Counted from the first letter of the stretch, positions 1 through 9,249 are shown. The stretch: DNA of 64,000 nucleotides from an uncultured Hyphomicrobiales bacterium (GCA_903828145.1 CAIKKY010000019.1:124001-188000); one strand, 5' to 3'. Program-made: numbers and translations. Notes: generated by a model from the letters alone, not told the origin.

Positions 1-750
1 CAGATCGTAGCGCTCGAAATCGCGCGCGGCCTCTTCCTGGTCGACCGTGGCGGCGACGGTCAGCGCATCGCGCGTCATCAGGTCTTCGATGCGCAGCTCG
101 CGCTTGGCGCGCAGGAATTTGTCGAGCGGAATCAGCCCCAGGACGCGATAGCCGGGATCGACCACATAAAGCTGGAAGAAGTCTTCGGGCAGGTCATCTT
201 CGCCGCGCAGATAGTCGATGGTCTGGCCCACCGTCCAGAACGGCGGAATGGCGATGAAATCCGTCTGCATCCGGCGGCCTGCCGAATCCTCGGGGAAATC
301 AAGGCTGCGGCGCAGCGACAGGCGCTCGAAGGCGGGCAGCTGCGCAAGAATTTCCTCGCGCTCTTTGGCCTCGATGTCTTCAAGGATGTAAACCGCGTCG
401 TCGTTCTCGAGCGCGGCAACGCCGCGGGCCACATCAGCCGACGGCAGCTCGTCGATAAGGTCCGAGCGGATGGTGTCATCGACTTCGGTCAGCGCCAGAT
501 AGTCGAACCGGTCGCCGAGGAGCTGCACCAGTTGCACACGCTCATCGGCCTCAAGGGCTTCGAGCACGTCACCGGCATCGGAGGCGTGGAGCGGCTCCAT
601 CATGTCGGCGAGGTCGCCAACGTCTTCGGCCCCGAGCGCTGTCCGCAGGCGGTCGATCCAGAGCGGATTCAGGTGGTCATCCACGCCGCGCAGGGCGAAG
701 GGGTCCGGGCGAAACTCGCCGCTCTCGCTGATGTCGGGTTCAATGGTCAT
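1..750 (-). CDS. mgtE: Magnesium transporter MgtE (N-terminal part, cut by window edge)
   Basis: Minus-strand frame open from the ATG at 750 to the window edge (250 codons, no stop). The protein begins MTIEPDISESGEF. Residues about 30-135 are an acidic helical repeat region typical of the MgtE N domain (runs such as LEALEADERVQLVQLLG). From about residue 140 a CBS pair starts: FFQLYVVDPGYRVLGLIPL, then LMTRDALTV. In this family the N and CBS domains sense cytoplasmic Mg2+ and gate a five-helix membrane channel. The channel part lies outside the window, so transport is inferred from the cytosolic domains. folD lies 99 nt upstream on the same strand. Confidence 0.9.
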   Translation of the reverse strand, partial: MTIEPDISESGEFRPDPFALRGVDDHLNPLWIDRLRTALGAEDVGDLADMMEPLHASDAGDVLEALEADERVQLVQLLGDRFDYLALTEVDDTIRSDLIDELPSADVARGVAALENDDAVYILEDIEAKEREEILAQLPAFERLSLRRSLDFPEDSAGRRMQTDFIAIPPFWTVGQTIDYLRGEDDLPEDFFQLYVVDPGYRVLGLIPLDKFLRAKRELRIEDLMTRDALTVAATVDQEEAARDFERYDL

Positions 751-849
751 GGAGACCCTCAAGGCAGCGGCTTCGGGTTCGCTTTCGGTTTAGCCGCTTC
801 ATCGGGGGGACGCCACCCCCAATGCTTTGGTCCGAGAGCGATTTTGGCC

Positions 850-1752
850 TCAGGGGGTTAAATCGGACGGCGGCACGAGCCCATGGATCAACGAGGCGGT
901 GGTGACGGTGTTGGCGAGCAGGCAGGCGATGGTCATGGGCCCGACACCGCCGGGCACCGGGGTAATGGCCCCTGCCCGCTCAACGGCCCCGGCAAACTCG
1001 ACATCGCCGACGAGCCGTGTCTTGCCTTCACCCTTGTCCGGCGCCGGAACGCGGTTGATGCCCACATCAATCACTGTCGCGCCGGGCTTGATCCATTCGC
1101 CGCGGATCATGCTGGGCCGCCCCACCGCCGCCACGACGATATCGGCCATGCCGACAAGTTCGGGCAGGTTGGTGGTGCGGGAATGGGCCATGGTGACCGT
1201 GCAGTCATCGCGCAGCAGCAGCTGCGCCATGGGCTTGCCCACGAGGTTTGAGCGGCCGATGACGATGGCATGTTTGCCCGACAACGACCCAAGCGTATCG
1301 CGCAGCAGCATGAGGCAGCCGAGGGGTGTACAGGACACCGGACCGGGGAGCCCGATGGTCAGCCGCCCGACGCTTTCGGGGGTGAAGCAATCGACATCCT
1401 TGTGCGGCGCGATGGTGGCGATGATGCGGTTGGCATCGATGTGCTTCGGCACCGGCATCTGCACGAGAATACCATGGATTTTGGGGTCGGCGTTGAGCTT
1501 TTCGATGAGCGCCAGCACCTCGGCCTCGGGCACGGTCTCGGCCAGCTCGTATTTTTCCGAATGCATACCCACTTCAAGCGTCTGCCTGGCTTTGTTGGTG
1601 ACATAGACCTGGCTGGCGGGATCGTGTCCGATAATCACCACAGCGAGGCCGGGCGTGATGCCGTGGTCGCGTTTGAGCCGCTCAACATGGGTGCCAATCC
1701 GGATCCTGAGACCCTCGGCAAAGGACTTTCCATCGATCAGACGAGCGGTCAT
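850..1752 (-). CDS. folD: Bifunctional methylenetetrahydrofolate dehydrogenase / methenyltetrahydrofolate cyclohydrolase FolD
   Basis: 300 residues, the normal FolD length. It interconverts 5,10-methylene-, 5,10-methenyl- and 10-formyl-tetrahydrofolate in the cytosol using NADP. The catalytic residues fall at the same numbers as in the E. coli enzyme: Tyr50, Lys54 ([11 protein letters not shown]), Gln98 (ILVQMP) and Asp121 (KDVDCF). The nucleotide-binding stretch is [13 protein letters not shown], and the C-terminal signature PGGVGPMT is present. It starts at the ATG at 1752. pxpA ends 51 nt upstream on the same strand, so the two could share a transcript. Confidence 0.97.
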   Translation of the reverse strand: MTARLIDGKSFAEGLRIRIGTHVERLKRDHGITPGLAVVIIGHDPASQVYVTNKARQTLEVGMHSEKYELAETVPEAEVLALIEKLNADPKIHGILVQMPVPKHIDANRIIATIAPHKDVDCFTPESVGRLTIGLPGPVSCTPLGCLMLLRDTLGSLSGKHAIVIGRSNLVGKPMAQLLLRDDCTVTMAHSRTTNLPELVGMADIVVAAVGRPSMIRGEWIKPGATVIDVGINRVPAPDKGEGKTRLVGDVEFAGAVERAGAITPVPGGVGPMTIACLLANTVTTASLIHGLVPPSDLTP

Positions 1753-1803
1753 CGGCGCCTCCCTTGGTGATGGTGCCCCTATGGCTGATGACGATCGGCT
1801 TGT

Positions 1804-2550
1804 CTACGCTTGATCCGATGCCGAAACGGCGATCCCCGCCTCTGCCAGCCCGCGCCGCAGCGCGTGGAGCAGTGCCACGGCAGCGGCATTGTCGCCATGA
1901 ACGCAGAGCGAGGTGGCGCGGCTCGGGAGCACCTCTCCAGTGATGGAGACGAGCCCCCGGCCCTCGGCGAGCCGGATGGCGCGCGCCAGTACCAGCGCCG
2001 GATCATGAAGCAGGGCGCCGGGCTGGTCGCGGGGCACCAGCAGGCCGATGTCGGTATAGGCCCGGTCGGCATAGGCTTCGCGAATGGTTGCAAGCCCCAG
2101 CGCTTCGGCGGCGCGCACCTGCGCCGTGCCATCCATGGCGAGGATCGCCACGGGCCCGAGCACCGCGCGCGACGCCCGGAACGCCGTTTTCGCCACAGCC
2201 TCATCCTCAGCCGCCATGTTGGCGAGGGCCCCATGGAGCTTCACATAGGCGACGGTGACCCCGGCGGCATCGGCCAGTCGGGCAAAGAGGCTGAGCTGGG
2301 CCTCAATCTCGGCTGTCAGCTCGGCCGGTGTCCGCACCAGCCGACGCCGGCCGAAATGGGCCGGATCGGCAAAGCCGGGATGCGCGCCGACACGCACGGC
2401 ATTGGCCTTGGCCCGCACGAGAGATAGCCTGATCGTCTCGGCATCTCCGGCATGGGCGCCGCAGGCAATCGAGGCCGAGGAGACGAGTTGAATCACCTCG
2501 GCTTCGGCGCCAATGCCCTCACCCAGATCGGCATTGAGATCGAGCCTCAT
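1804..2550 (-). CDS. pxpA: 5-oxoprolinase subunit A (LamB/YcsF family)
   Basis: 248 residues with the family's N-terminal signature LDLNADLGEG and the stretch IACGAHAGD. PxpA works with PxpB and PxpC to open 5-oxoproline (pyroglutamate) to glutamate with ATP, removing a product of spontaneous glutamine cyclisation. The ATG at 2550 overlaps the pxpC stop by 4 nt (ATGA), so the genes are translationally coupled in the order pxpB-pxpC-pxpA. Older annotations call this family lactam utilization protein LamB. Confidence 0.95.
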   Translation of the reverse strand: MRLDLNADLGEGIGAEAEVIQLVSSASIACGAHAGDAETIRLSLVRAKANAVRVGAHPGFADPAHFGRRRLVRTPAELTAEIEAQLSLFARLADAAGVTVAYVKLHGALANMAAEDEAVAKTAFRASRAVLGPVAILAMDGTAQVRAAEALGLATIREAYADRAYTDIGLLVPRDQPGALLHDPALVLARAIRLAEGRGLVSITGEVLPSRATSLCVHGDNAAAVALLHALRRGLAEAGIAVSASDQA

Positions 2551-3431
2551 GTCAAAAGCGCCGCTGCATGCTGCACCGAGATTGTCTGGAAGCGGATCGT
2601 TTCGCCCGGTCGGGTCTGGGCGAACCGATCAAGATCCGCCGTGATGATGGTCGCGAGCCGCGGGTAGCCCCCGAGCGGCTGGTGGTCACGCATCAGCACA
2701 ATGGGCGTGCCATGGCCCAGAATCTGGATATCTCCAGCAACGACCGGCTCTGAGATCAGCGATAGCAGGGCCACGCCCCCAAAGACCTGCTCGGGATCAG
2801 CAAGGCGCACCCCCATGCGGTCGCGCCGGTTGGTGATGGTGAAGGGGCTCGCCAGAAAGCGCGCGCGCCGCTCGGGTTCGAACAGCGCCCAGTGGAGCCC
2901 GGGTATGACGCGGATCGGCCCATCCGTCGGCAGGGCCGCGCCCTCGGGAGTAATACCCGGCCCGCTCTCGCCCGGCGGCTCAAGCCGAAGCGTGTCACCG
3001 GCGCGTAACAGCGCGCCGCCGAGCCCGGCAATGGTGTTGGTGGCGGTACTGCCCAGCACCGGGGTCGTGGCAATCTCGCCCGAAAAGGCCAGAACCCCGT
3101 AGGTGCCCGCTGGGCCGGGCGCAATTTTCAGCCGATCACCCGCCGTGAGGGTGAAAAGGAGCGGCCAGTCAGCCGCTTTGCCATTGATCCGCACGGAAAA
3201 CTGGCCGCCCTCGCCGGCAAGCTCAAGGGGGCCTTCACGCAGCTCAAGCTCAAGCCCGGCGGTGAATTCAACAAGTGTCCGGCCCGGCCGGGCGAGGCGG
3301 CCAAGGGCCCGGCGTGCTGCGCCCCAATCCATCGGCCCCGATGCGGACAGCCCGGCGGCAAGGAGGCCGAACCGGCCCTGATCCTGAAGGCTGGTGAGCG
3401 GCCCCGCCGCGATGATGACAACAAGAGCCAT
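2547..3431 (-). CDS. pxpC: 5-oxoprolinase subunit C (biotin-dependent carboxyltransferase family)
   Basis: 294 residues from MALVVIIAAGPLTSLQDQG, matching PxpC/KipA, the second half of the allophanate-hydrolase-like carboxyltransferase fold. Other family landmarks are SGPMDWGAARRALGRL and RDHQPLGGYPRLATI. I chose the ATG at 3431 because it overlaps the pxpB stop (TGATG) and because this is where homology begins. The frame is open 77 codons further upstream, but that stretch is the antisense of pxpB in another frame. Together with PxpA and PxpB it forms the ATP-dependent 5-oxoprolinase. Confidence 0.94.
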   Translation of the reverse strand: MALVVIIAAGPLTSLQDQGRFGLLAAGLSASGPMDWGAARRALGRLARPGRTLVEFTAGLELELREGPLELAGEGGQFSVRINGKAADWPLLFTLTAGDRLKIAPGPAGTYGVLAFSGEIATTPVLGSTATNTIAGLGGALLRAGDTLRLEPPGESGPGITPEGAALPTDGPIRVIPGLHWALFEPERRARFLASPFTITNRRDRMGVRLADPEQVFGGVALLSLISEPVVAGDIQILGHGTPIVLMRDHQPLGGYPRLATIITADLDRFAQTRPGETIRFQTISVQHAAALLT

Positions 3432-4081
3432 CACGCTGCCTCGGTGAAGCGGATGCGATCGCCCGCGTGCAGCGTCAACGGGTCGGCCCGCGTGGGATCG
3501 AAATTCGTGAAGCTCGTGGTGCCGATCACCGACCAGCCGGTGGGAATTGTCGTAGCGGTGACAGCGGTCTGCCCGGCAGCAAAGAGCACGGTACCGGCGG
3601 GCACGCTCGGCCGCACCGTTGAGCGCCGGGGCATATGGAGCGCCTCGGGGTGGAGACCGCAATAGATAAAGCCCGGCGCAAAGCCGGTGGCGAGCACGGT
3701 CAATTCCGCCCTGTTGTGCAGCCCAATGAAGGTTGCCTGGTCAAGCCCAAGAGCGCTGAGGACCGCTGGCAGGTCCGGGCCATCAAATCGGATGGCCGCG
3801 CTTAGCTGGCGCGGCTCGGGGAGCGCCACGCGCTCTGCCCCACTCAGCCGCAGCCGCACTTCCCCGGCCAGCCGATCAAACCCGATGGTGCGGGGCTCAT
3901 AGCGGAGCAGCACCGAGGCCAGCCCGGGGGCAATTTCGGCAACCCCGGCGATGGGATCGGTGTTGAGGACGCGCGCGAGGCCAAGCGCCTGGCTGTTGGC
4001 GGCGAGCGACAGCACCTCGGCAAAACGCACCACCATAGCCCGGTCGCCGAGCGGCAGGATCAGCGGGGTATCGTTGCGCAT
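3431..4081 (-). CDS. pxpB: 5-oxoprolinase subunit B (KipI-like)
   Basis: 216 residues. The family pattern is clear: PLGDRAMVVRF near the start, then ATGFAPGFIYCG and a C-terminal GWSVIGTTSF region. PxpB is the KipI-type half of the carboxyltransferase-like pair with PxpC. It is the first gene of the pxpBCA operon, and the promoter should lie between 4082 and 4175, where a plus-strand gene diverges. It ends one base into pxpC (TGATG). Confidence 0.93.
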   Translation of the reverse strand: MRNDTPLILPLGDRAMVVRFAEVLSLAANSQALGLARVLNTDPIAGVAEIAPGLASVLLRYEPRTIGFDRLAGEVRLRLSGAERVALPEPRQLSAAIRFDGPDLPAVLSALGLDQATFIGLHNRAELTVLATGFAPGFIYCGLHPEALHMPRRSTVRPSVPAGTVLFAAGQTAVTATTIPTGWSVIGTTSFTNFDPTRADPLTLHAGDRIRFTEAA

Positions 4082-4175
4082 GGGTACTCCTCAGCAGCCT
4101 TAAGGATACAGCGTGTCGCTGCCTCTATCCATCCTTTCGCAGCGCGCGTAGAAAGCAAAAAAGTGGAGTGTGATC

Positions 4176-4751
4176 ATGCCCCTTGCCTCAACGGCGCTCA
4201 GCTTTGACGGCCATGCCATTATTTCGGCTGATGGCATGATTGCCGATGCCGAGGGCCTGATCCCGGACGCCCTGCGGGTTGAGGCCGACTTCAAGCGCTT
4301 TCAGGCAGCGCTCGATGACGCCGTGCTGGTGGTCATGGGGCGCGAGGGGCACAAGAAGCACCCCAACCCGGGCCGCAGACGGCTGGTGTTCACCGCGCAG
4401 GTCGCAGCGCTCGAGCCTGATCCGTCGGACAGCCATGCCTATTTCTATAACCCGGACGGCCTGTCGCTTGCGGCCATGCTGGCCGAGCTGGGGCTGACGT
4501 CCGGTACGGTGGCCGTGACCGGCGGCACCCGCGTGTTTGATTTCTTCCTGCCCTATTATGACCGGTTCCTGCTCTCGGAAGTGCGGACCTTCACCCTGCC
4601 GACCGGCCGTCCGGCCTTTTCTGGCGGGCATCCCCGCTTTGTCCTCGCGGGCGCAGGCTTTTCGCCGACCGACATGGAGACCATCGCACCGGGGGTGGTG
4701 TCGACGCTCTGGGTCAAGGGTCGCCCGGCGGGGCTTGCCGGCGTTTGTTGA
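4176..4751 (+). CDS. Dihydrofolate reductase / RibD C-terminal-like protein, substrate unknown
   Basis: 191 residues. Segments such as [26 protein letters not shown] and [23 protein letters not shown] resemble the DHFR/RibD-C reductase fold, where a Gly-Gly motif binds the nucleotide. I use the ATG at 4176 because GGAG at 4165-4168 is 7 nt upstream; the GTG at 4170 is only one base from that site. The canonical folA residues are not all evident, so reduction of dihydrofolate itself should not be assumed. It diverges from pxpB and runs into moaA 38 nt later, suggesting co-transcription with moaA. Confidence 0.75.
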   Translation: MPLASTALSFDGHAIISADGMIADAEGLIPDALRVEADFKRFQAALDDAVLVVMGREGHKKHPNPGRRRLVFTAQVAALEPDPSDSHAYFYNPDGLSLAAMLAELGLTSGTVAVTGGTRVFDFFLPYYDRFLLSEVRTFTLPTGRPAFSGGHPRFVLAGAGFSPTDMETIAPGVVSTLWVKGRPAGLAGVC

Positions 4752-4789
4752 GTGGCCCCCGGCCCGCGTTTTTGGTAAAAGCCCGCCGT

Positions 4790-5821
4790 ATGGATCAGCC
4801 TCACTCCCCCAGCGCCCTGCCCCCCACAGCCCGCCCGCTGATCGACAGCTTTGGACGGCAGATCAGCTATGTGCGGATTTCGGTCACGGACCGATGCGAT
4901 TACCGCTGCGTCTACTGCATGGGCGAAGACATGCAGTTCCTGCCGAAAAAAGAGGTGCTGAGCTACGCCGAAATCGACGCGATTGCGGCCGCTTTCATCG
5001 CCCGGGGGACAACGCGCATCCGGCTGACCGGCGGTGAGCCGCTCGTCAGGCGCGACATTCTCACGCTGGTTGAAGCGTTAGGGCGACGGATCGGTCATGG
5101 GCTTAAGGAACTGACCCTCACCACCAATGGCAGCCAGTTGTCGCGGCTCGCGCCGGGCCTGTTCGCGGCCGGGGTGCGGCGGATCAATGTGTCCCTTGAT
5201 TCGCTTGATGCCGAGCGCTTTGCCGCCATTACCCGGCGCGGACGGCTGACCGATGTGCTTGAGGGCATGGAGGCCGCCCGGGACGCCGGGCTTCAGGTCA
5301 AAATCAACATGGTGCCCCTGCGCGGCATCAATGATGATGAAATCGAGGCCATGCTGGCCTTCGCCCACGCCCGGGGAATGGACCTGACGCTGATCGAGGG
5401 CATGCCGCTTGGCGATGTGGCGCTCGATCGCGCCGAAGCGCACCTGCCGCTTCGCGCCGTGCGCGACGCGCTGGCTACCCGCTACCACCTGACCCCGATC
5501 CCGACGATGACCGGCGGTCCCGCCCGCTATGTGCGGGTTGAAGAGACCGGTGGGCGGCTCGGCTTCATCACCCCGCTGACCCATAATTTCTGCGAAAGCT
5601 GCAACCGGGTGCGGCTCACCGCCTCCGGGCAGCTCTATCTCTGTCTCGGGCAGGAGGACAGCGTGAACCTGCGCGACGCGTGGCGCGACGGCGGGGCCGA
5701 TGCCCTTGACCGGGCGCTGGACCACGCCATGCGGATCAAGCCCAAGGGGCATGATTTCGTGCTCGGGCGCGCCCATGCCGCCCCGGCGGTCGAGCGCCAC
5801 ATGTCGGTGACGGGCGGGTAA
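4790..5821 (+). CDS. moaA: GTP 3',8-cyclase MoaA (molybdenum cofactor synthesis)
   Basis: 343 residues. It is a radical-SAM enzyme that makes 3',8-cyclo-7,8-dihydro-GTP, the first step to molybdopterin. The SAM-cluster cysteines are Cys36, Cys40 and Cys43 (CDYRCVYC). The C-terminal second Fe-S cluster uses Cys268, Cys271 and Cys285, with the family spacing. TGGEP follows the first cluster, and the protein ends in the Gly-Gly tail that MoaA needs for activity. The start is the ATG at 4790; the frame extends 15 codons further but without family similarity. moaC and moeA lie about 33 kb away behind trpC, so the Moco genes are split. Confidence 0.97.
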   Translation: MDQPHSPSALPPTARPLIDSFGRQISYVRISVTDRCDYRCVYCMGEDMQFLPKKEVLSYAEIDAIAAAFIARGTTRIRLTGGEPLVRRDILTLVEALGRRIGHGLKELTLTTNGSQLSRLAPGLFAAGVRRINVSLDSLDAERFAAITRRGRLTDVLEGMEAARDAGLQVKINMVPLRGINDDEIEAMLAFAHARGMDLTLIEGMPLGDVALDRAEAHLPLRAVRDALATRYHLTPIPTMTGGPARYVRVEETGGRLGFITPLTHNFCESCNRVRLTASGQLYLCLGQEDSVNLRDAWRDGGADALDRALDHAMRIKPKGHDFVLGRAHAAPAVERHMSVTGG

Positions 5822-6090
5822 GCGACGCCGCCATCAGGGCGCGCTCGGACACGGTAAAATCCTGCCACGCACCGGGCGTGCCTGACGTAACGGCGCTCAG
5901 CGTGACATCGGCATAGGTGGTGTTTCGATAAGCAAACCGCATGACCATGTGGTCGCCCAGCGCCTGCTCTATGCCCGCACTCAGCGTCAACCCGATCAGA
6001 CTGGTTTCCGTGGTCACACTCTGCGGCTCTGAGGCCCCAAAATCGGTAAATGTGCCGGTTAAAGCGGCCGGAGTCGGGGTATGATGAGCG
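5820..6090 (-). pseudogene. Fragment resembling the C-terminal strands of an outer-membrane beta-barrel protein
   Basis: The 275 nt between moaA and the methyltransferase carry a minus-strand frame reading about 85 residues, with alternating-strand segments such as LTLSAGIEQALGDHMVMRF and AYRNTTYADVTL. The pattern resembles the last hairpins of small Opa/OmpA-like porins (sentence form: TLGAGVEYALTDNLSLRAEYRYT in many porins, given here only as a loose analogy). There is no start codon with a ribosome site, no signal peptide and no proper barrel terminus. The frame runs on into the antisense of moaA. I read it as decayed remains; it could be chance. Confidence 0.3.
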
Positions 6091-6096
6091 ATCCCG

Positions 6097-6861
6097 TCAA
6101 ACAGCCTCGAACACCGCGAAATAGTAGCGCCGACTTCCGTTAAGCCAGGTTTCGTAGCGCCTGGTCCCTTTCAGCGACAGCGTTTCGCGGAAACGAGCGC
6201 GAAAATAGGACGGCACTTTACGGTGAAAGAGGTCGCGTTGCGGCTCGCCGTCCACGATTGAGCGGCGGGCATCGGCCGTCTGGTCCACCATCCCCACCAG
6301 CCGCAATCCGCTGGCGGCAGCCTTGGCGGTTATGTCGTGCCGGATGTCGTCGAGCGCCCCAAGCGCAAATTCGGCTGAGATCAGACGTCCGCCAGTTTTG
6401 AGGACGCGGCGAATCTCCGCCAGCGCAGTCTCGGGATTTTCAAAGATAAACAGCGATTCGATGGAGAAAACGCTGTCGAAGGCTTCGCTATCAAAGGGCA
6501 ACTTCTGACTGCGACCATGGCGGGCGTCGGCGCCGGAAAGGCGGGCAAAAATACAGGCGGCGCGTGACAGGTCCAGCCCGATGAACCGTATGCCAGGATT
6601 CGCCCTGGCCAGTCGTGTCAGTCCAATCCCCTGCCCGCAGCCAATTTCAAGCACGTCGAGCGGAGAAACGCCGCCTCCGGATGCAATCGCATAGGCCCAA
6701 AGTTGATCATAAACCGAGATGCACCAGTGTTGCAGATCTGCCCATTGGTAGGGACGATTTCGCGTTTCCGTCTTTGAAAGAAGGCCTACATTCACGATCC
6801 TGAGCCCGCGAAGCCTCCCCCAGACATGGATCAGTTCGTAGCGCAGTTCAGGCGAAATCAC
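6097..6861 (-). CDS. Class I SAM-dependent methyltransferase, substrate unknown
   Basis: 254 residues. Motif I of the Rossmann methyltransferase fold is at residues 69-80 (DVLEIGCGQGIG). Motif II carries the acidic residue in FIGLDLS, and the post-motif region ALAEIRRVLKTGGRLI matches the Methyltransf_11 family. The N-terminal 60 residues contain aromatic helices, and the C-terminal third is Arg-rich and aromatic (RRYETWLNGSRRYYF). Codon use is visibly less GC-biased than in its neighbours. It is isolated: a 198-nt gap upstream shows no recognisable feature. The substrate cannot be told from the sequence; small-molecule or lipid methylation is possible. Confidence 0.85.
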   Translation of the reverse strand: MISPELRYELIHVWGRLRGLRIVNVGLLSKTETRNRPYQWADLQHWCISVYDQLWAYAIASGGGVSPLDVLEIGCGQGIGLTRLARANPGIRFIGLDLSRAACIFARLSGADARHGRSQKLPFDSEAFDSVFSIESLFIFENPETALAEIRRVLKTGGRLISAEFALGALDDIRHDITAKAAASGLRLVGMVDQTADARRSIVDGEPQRDLFHRKVPSYFRARFRETLSLKGTRRYETWLNGSRRYYFAVFEAV

Positions 6862-7059
6862 GTGATGGCTTTCTAACGGGGCGACCGGAATTGAGGGACC
6901 AGCAATCGGTCACAGTCCCATACAAGACGAGGCACAATCAGTGCAACGCCAGCGACAACGGGCAGCCTGGCTCCTCTGCATGGAGGGGGCGCTGACCGAT
7001 TAGGCACTGCGGGACGGTAGTTCCGGCGCGATGCGCTGCCCTGCCGACCACAGGCGCAC

Positions 7060-8274
7060 TCAGCTGCCGGGCTGAGCCCTGAGGTGTCGACCAGCGAGGA
7101 GCAGCGCCCCGAGCGATAGCGCGGCAAACACGGCGCCCATGGTAAAGGTCAGGCTCGACCCGGCCCCATCCCACAGCGCCCCCGCCACAAGGCTGGCGAG
7201 CAGCATGGCGATGCCGCTGACGAGGTTGAACAGGCCATAGGCCGTGCCGCGCAACTCGGCCGGGGCACTATCGGCGATCATGGCGGCGAACAGACCCTGC
7301 GTCAGCCCCATATGCAGCCCCCAGAGGGCAATGCCGAGCCCGAGGCCGACAAGGCCCGGCAGCACGCCGAGCGCCAGGTCTGCGAGTATGAGCACGATCA
7401 TGCCGAGCCCCAGAAGCTGGGTGCGCTCCATCCTGTCCGACAGGGCCCCCGCCGGATAGGCCGACAGCGCATAGACGACATTCATCACCACAAGCACCAG
7501 TGGCACGAGGGCCATCGGTGTGCCGAGTTCGGCGGCTCGAAGGGTGAGGAAGGCCTCCGAAAAGCGTGCGAGCGTGAACAGCGCTGCAATGGCCACCACC
7601 AGCCAATAGGTCCGCCCCAGCCGCCGCAATTCACTGAGGCCAAGCGGCATTTTGACCACACGCTGCCCGTCGGGGCGCTGCGGTTCTTTTACCGCAAACA
7701 CAATGAGCAGGAACGAGAGGAAGGCCGGGATCACCGCCACCCAGAAGACCAGCTGCACCGACCCCCAAACCGCCATCAACCCCACCGCAACAAACGGGCC
7801 GACAAAGGCGCCCACCGTATCGAGCGCCTGCCGAAGCCCGAAACTGGCGCCCCGGTGCGCTGGCGGCGCGAGATCGGCCACCAGAGCATCGCGCGGGGCG
7901 CCGCGTATGCCCTTGCCCACCCGATCAATGAACCGCGCCGCAATCACCGCCGCAAGGCTGGTGGCGAGCGGAAACACCGGCTTGGTGAAAGCGGCGAGCC
8001 CGTAGCCGAGCGCGGCGAGCGCCTTGCGGCGGCCGAGCCAATCCGACAGCGCGCCGGAGAAAATCTTGGTGATCGACGCGGTCGCTTCGGCAATGCCTTC
8101 AATCACCCCCACGGTCAGCGCCGATGCGCCGAAGGCGGTGACGAGGTAGATCGGCAAAAGCGCGTGGATCATTTCAGACGAGATATCCATGAGCATGGAC
8201 ACAAAGCCCAAAACCCACACAGTGCGCGGTATGGTGCCGAGTAGCGACAGGGGGCGCTTTTGATCCTCAGCCAT
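7060..8274 (-). CDS. MFS transporter
   Basis: 404 residues with about twelve hydrophobic segments. The first-loop motif of the major facilitator superfamily is present (SDWLGRRKALAALGYGL), and a second copy occurs at the start of the second half (SDRMERTQLLGLGM). RFIDRVGKGIRGAPRDALV is a conserved feature of a bacterial MFS subgroup of unknown substrate. I start at the ATG at 8274, with GAGG 9 nt upstream; the TTG seven codons earlier lacks a site. The gene diverges from the LysE-type exporter across 138 nt. Substrate is unknown; drug or metabolite efflux is a guess. Confidence 0.88.
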   Translation of the reverse strand: MAEDQKRPLSLLGTIPRTVWVLGFVSMLMDISSEMIHALLPIYLVTAFGASALTVGVIEGIAEATASITKIFSGALSDWLGRRKALAALGYGLAAFTKPVFPLATSLAAVIAARFIDRVGKGIRGAPRDALVADLAPPAHRGASFGLRQALDTVGAFVGPFVAVGLMAVWGSVQLVFWVAVIPAFLSFLLIVFAVKEPQRPDGQRVVKMPLGLSELRRLGRTYWLVVAIAALFTLARFSEAFLTLRAAELGTPMALVPLVLVVMNVVYALSAYPAGALSDRMERTQLLGLGMIVLILADLALGVLPGLVGLGLGIALWGLHMGLTQGLFAAMIADSAPAELRGTAYGLFNLVSGIAMLLASLVAGALWDGAGSSLTFTMGAVFAALSLGALLLAGRHLRAQPGS

Positions 8275-8412
8275 GGTCTGGCCCTCGCCTTGCAATCTCC
8301 TGTCCTAGCCCAAGCCAGGCGGCGCTGAAAGGGCGGGGTCACGCCCCGCGCTCAACGCTCTTTCCACCCTCAGCCGGCCCCGCTAGAAGACGGCAGCGTT
8401 TTGGGGACTGAT

Positions 8413-9024
8413 ATGAGCCTGTTGCTGACCGTGGCCCTCGTGCAGATGCTGGCCGTTGTCAGCCCCGGCCCCAGTTTTCTGATCACGGCCCGCATGGCCG
8501 TGGCGCGCTCGCGGCTTGATGGTGTGAAGGTCGCGCTCGGGCTCGGCGCGGGCACGGTGCTGTGGTCGACGGCGGCCGTATTGGGCCTCCACACGATTTT
8601 CGCGCAGGTGCCGTGGCTCTATCTCGCGATGAAACTCGGCGGGGCGCTGTTTCTGATCTATATCGCCATTGAAATCCTGCGGCACGCACAGGCCCCGCTG
8701 GATCTCGCCGATGCCGCCGCTGTCACCGCGCGGCCGTTCACCACCGGGTTCCTCACGCAGATCACCAACCCTAAGGTGGTGGTGTTTTTCGGATCGATCT
8801 TCATTGCCCTCCTCCCCGCCGAGGTGCCGCTGTGGCTCAGCCTCAGCCTGATTGCGCTCGTGAGTTTCAATGAGGTCTGGTGGTATTCGGCGGTGGCGGT
8901 GTTTTTCTCGATCCCCGCCGTGCGGCAGCGCTATATCGCCCTTAAGGCGCTCATTGACCGGATTGTGGGGGTGTTTCTCGCGGCCCTCGCGCTCAAGCTG
9001 ATTTGGGATGCACTGGTGACGTGA
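8413..9024 (+). CDS. LysE/RhtB family amino-acid exporter
   Basis: 203 residues, typical of LysE/RhtB exporters, with five to six membrane segments. The N-terminal signature is VSPGPSFLITARMAVARSR, and the conserved central QITNPKVVVFFGSI is present. These inner-membrane proteins export amino acids such as homoserine, threonine or lysine; the specific substrate cannot be read from the sequence. The ATG at 8413 is preceded by GGGG at 8403-8406; an upstream in-frame TTG at 8401 is rejected. The tRNA-Ser gene follows 44 nt later. Confidence 0.9.
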   Translation: MSLLLTVALVQMLAVVSPGPSFLITARMAVARSRLDGVKVALGLGAGTVLWSTAAVLGLHTIFAQVPWLYLAMKLGGALFLIYIAIEILRHAQAPLDLADAAAVTARPFTTGFLTQITNPKVVVFFGSIFIALLPAEVPLWLSLSLIALVSFNEVWWYSAVAVFFSIPAVRQRYIALKALIDRIVGVFLAALALKLIWDALVT

Positions 9025-9068
9025 AGGGTCTTGCCGCCGCCTTGAGGGCCAGCTAAACGCTCGGTGTC

Positions 9069-9158
9069 GGGCAGGTGGCAGAGCGGTTGATTGCTCCGGT
9101 CTTGAAAACCGGCGAACGTGCAAGCGTTCCGGGGGTTCGAATCCCTCCCTGCCCGCCA
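9069..9158 (+). tRNA. tRNA-Ser (anticodon UGA)
   Basis: 90 nt including an encoded CCA at 9156-9158. The acceptor arms 9069-9075 (GGGCAGG) and 9148-9154 (CCTGCCC) pair perfectly. The anticodon loop CTTGAAA sits on a CCGGT/ACCGG stem and reads UCA codons. A long variable arm, as class II serine tRNAs have, lies before the T arm, whose loop TTCGAAT is at 9136-9142. It stands directly upstream of the polysaccharide genes; tRNA genes are common integration sites, but no integrase or repeated 3' end was seen here. Confidence 0.97.
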
Positions 9159-9220
9159 TTGTGCGCCCCCCAACACGGCGCAGACGTCCCCGCTGCGTTT
9201 ACCGACATCCGGGTTTATTG

Positions 9221-9249
9221 TTGTTTTCGTAAACCCCCGCTTCTAAGTA
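9221..9249 (+). promoter_or_regulatory. Possible sigma-70 promoter of the polysaccharide operon
   Basis: TTGTTT at 9221-9226, a 17-nt spacer, then TAAGTA at 9244-9249, in the 124-nt gap between tRNA-Ser and the WecG-like gene. Local AT content is higher than on either side. This would drive the five downstream genes, which overlap one another. The call rests on pattern only. Confidence 0.35.

Noticed and set aside
800-825. G-rich/C-rich hairpin between mgtE and folD as a terminator
   Set aside because: The stem is short and no T run follows on either strand.
3432-3662. 77-codon extension of PxpC
   Set aside because: It reads pxpB in another frame; the ATG at 3431 matches homologues and the TGATG overlap.
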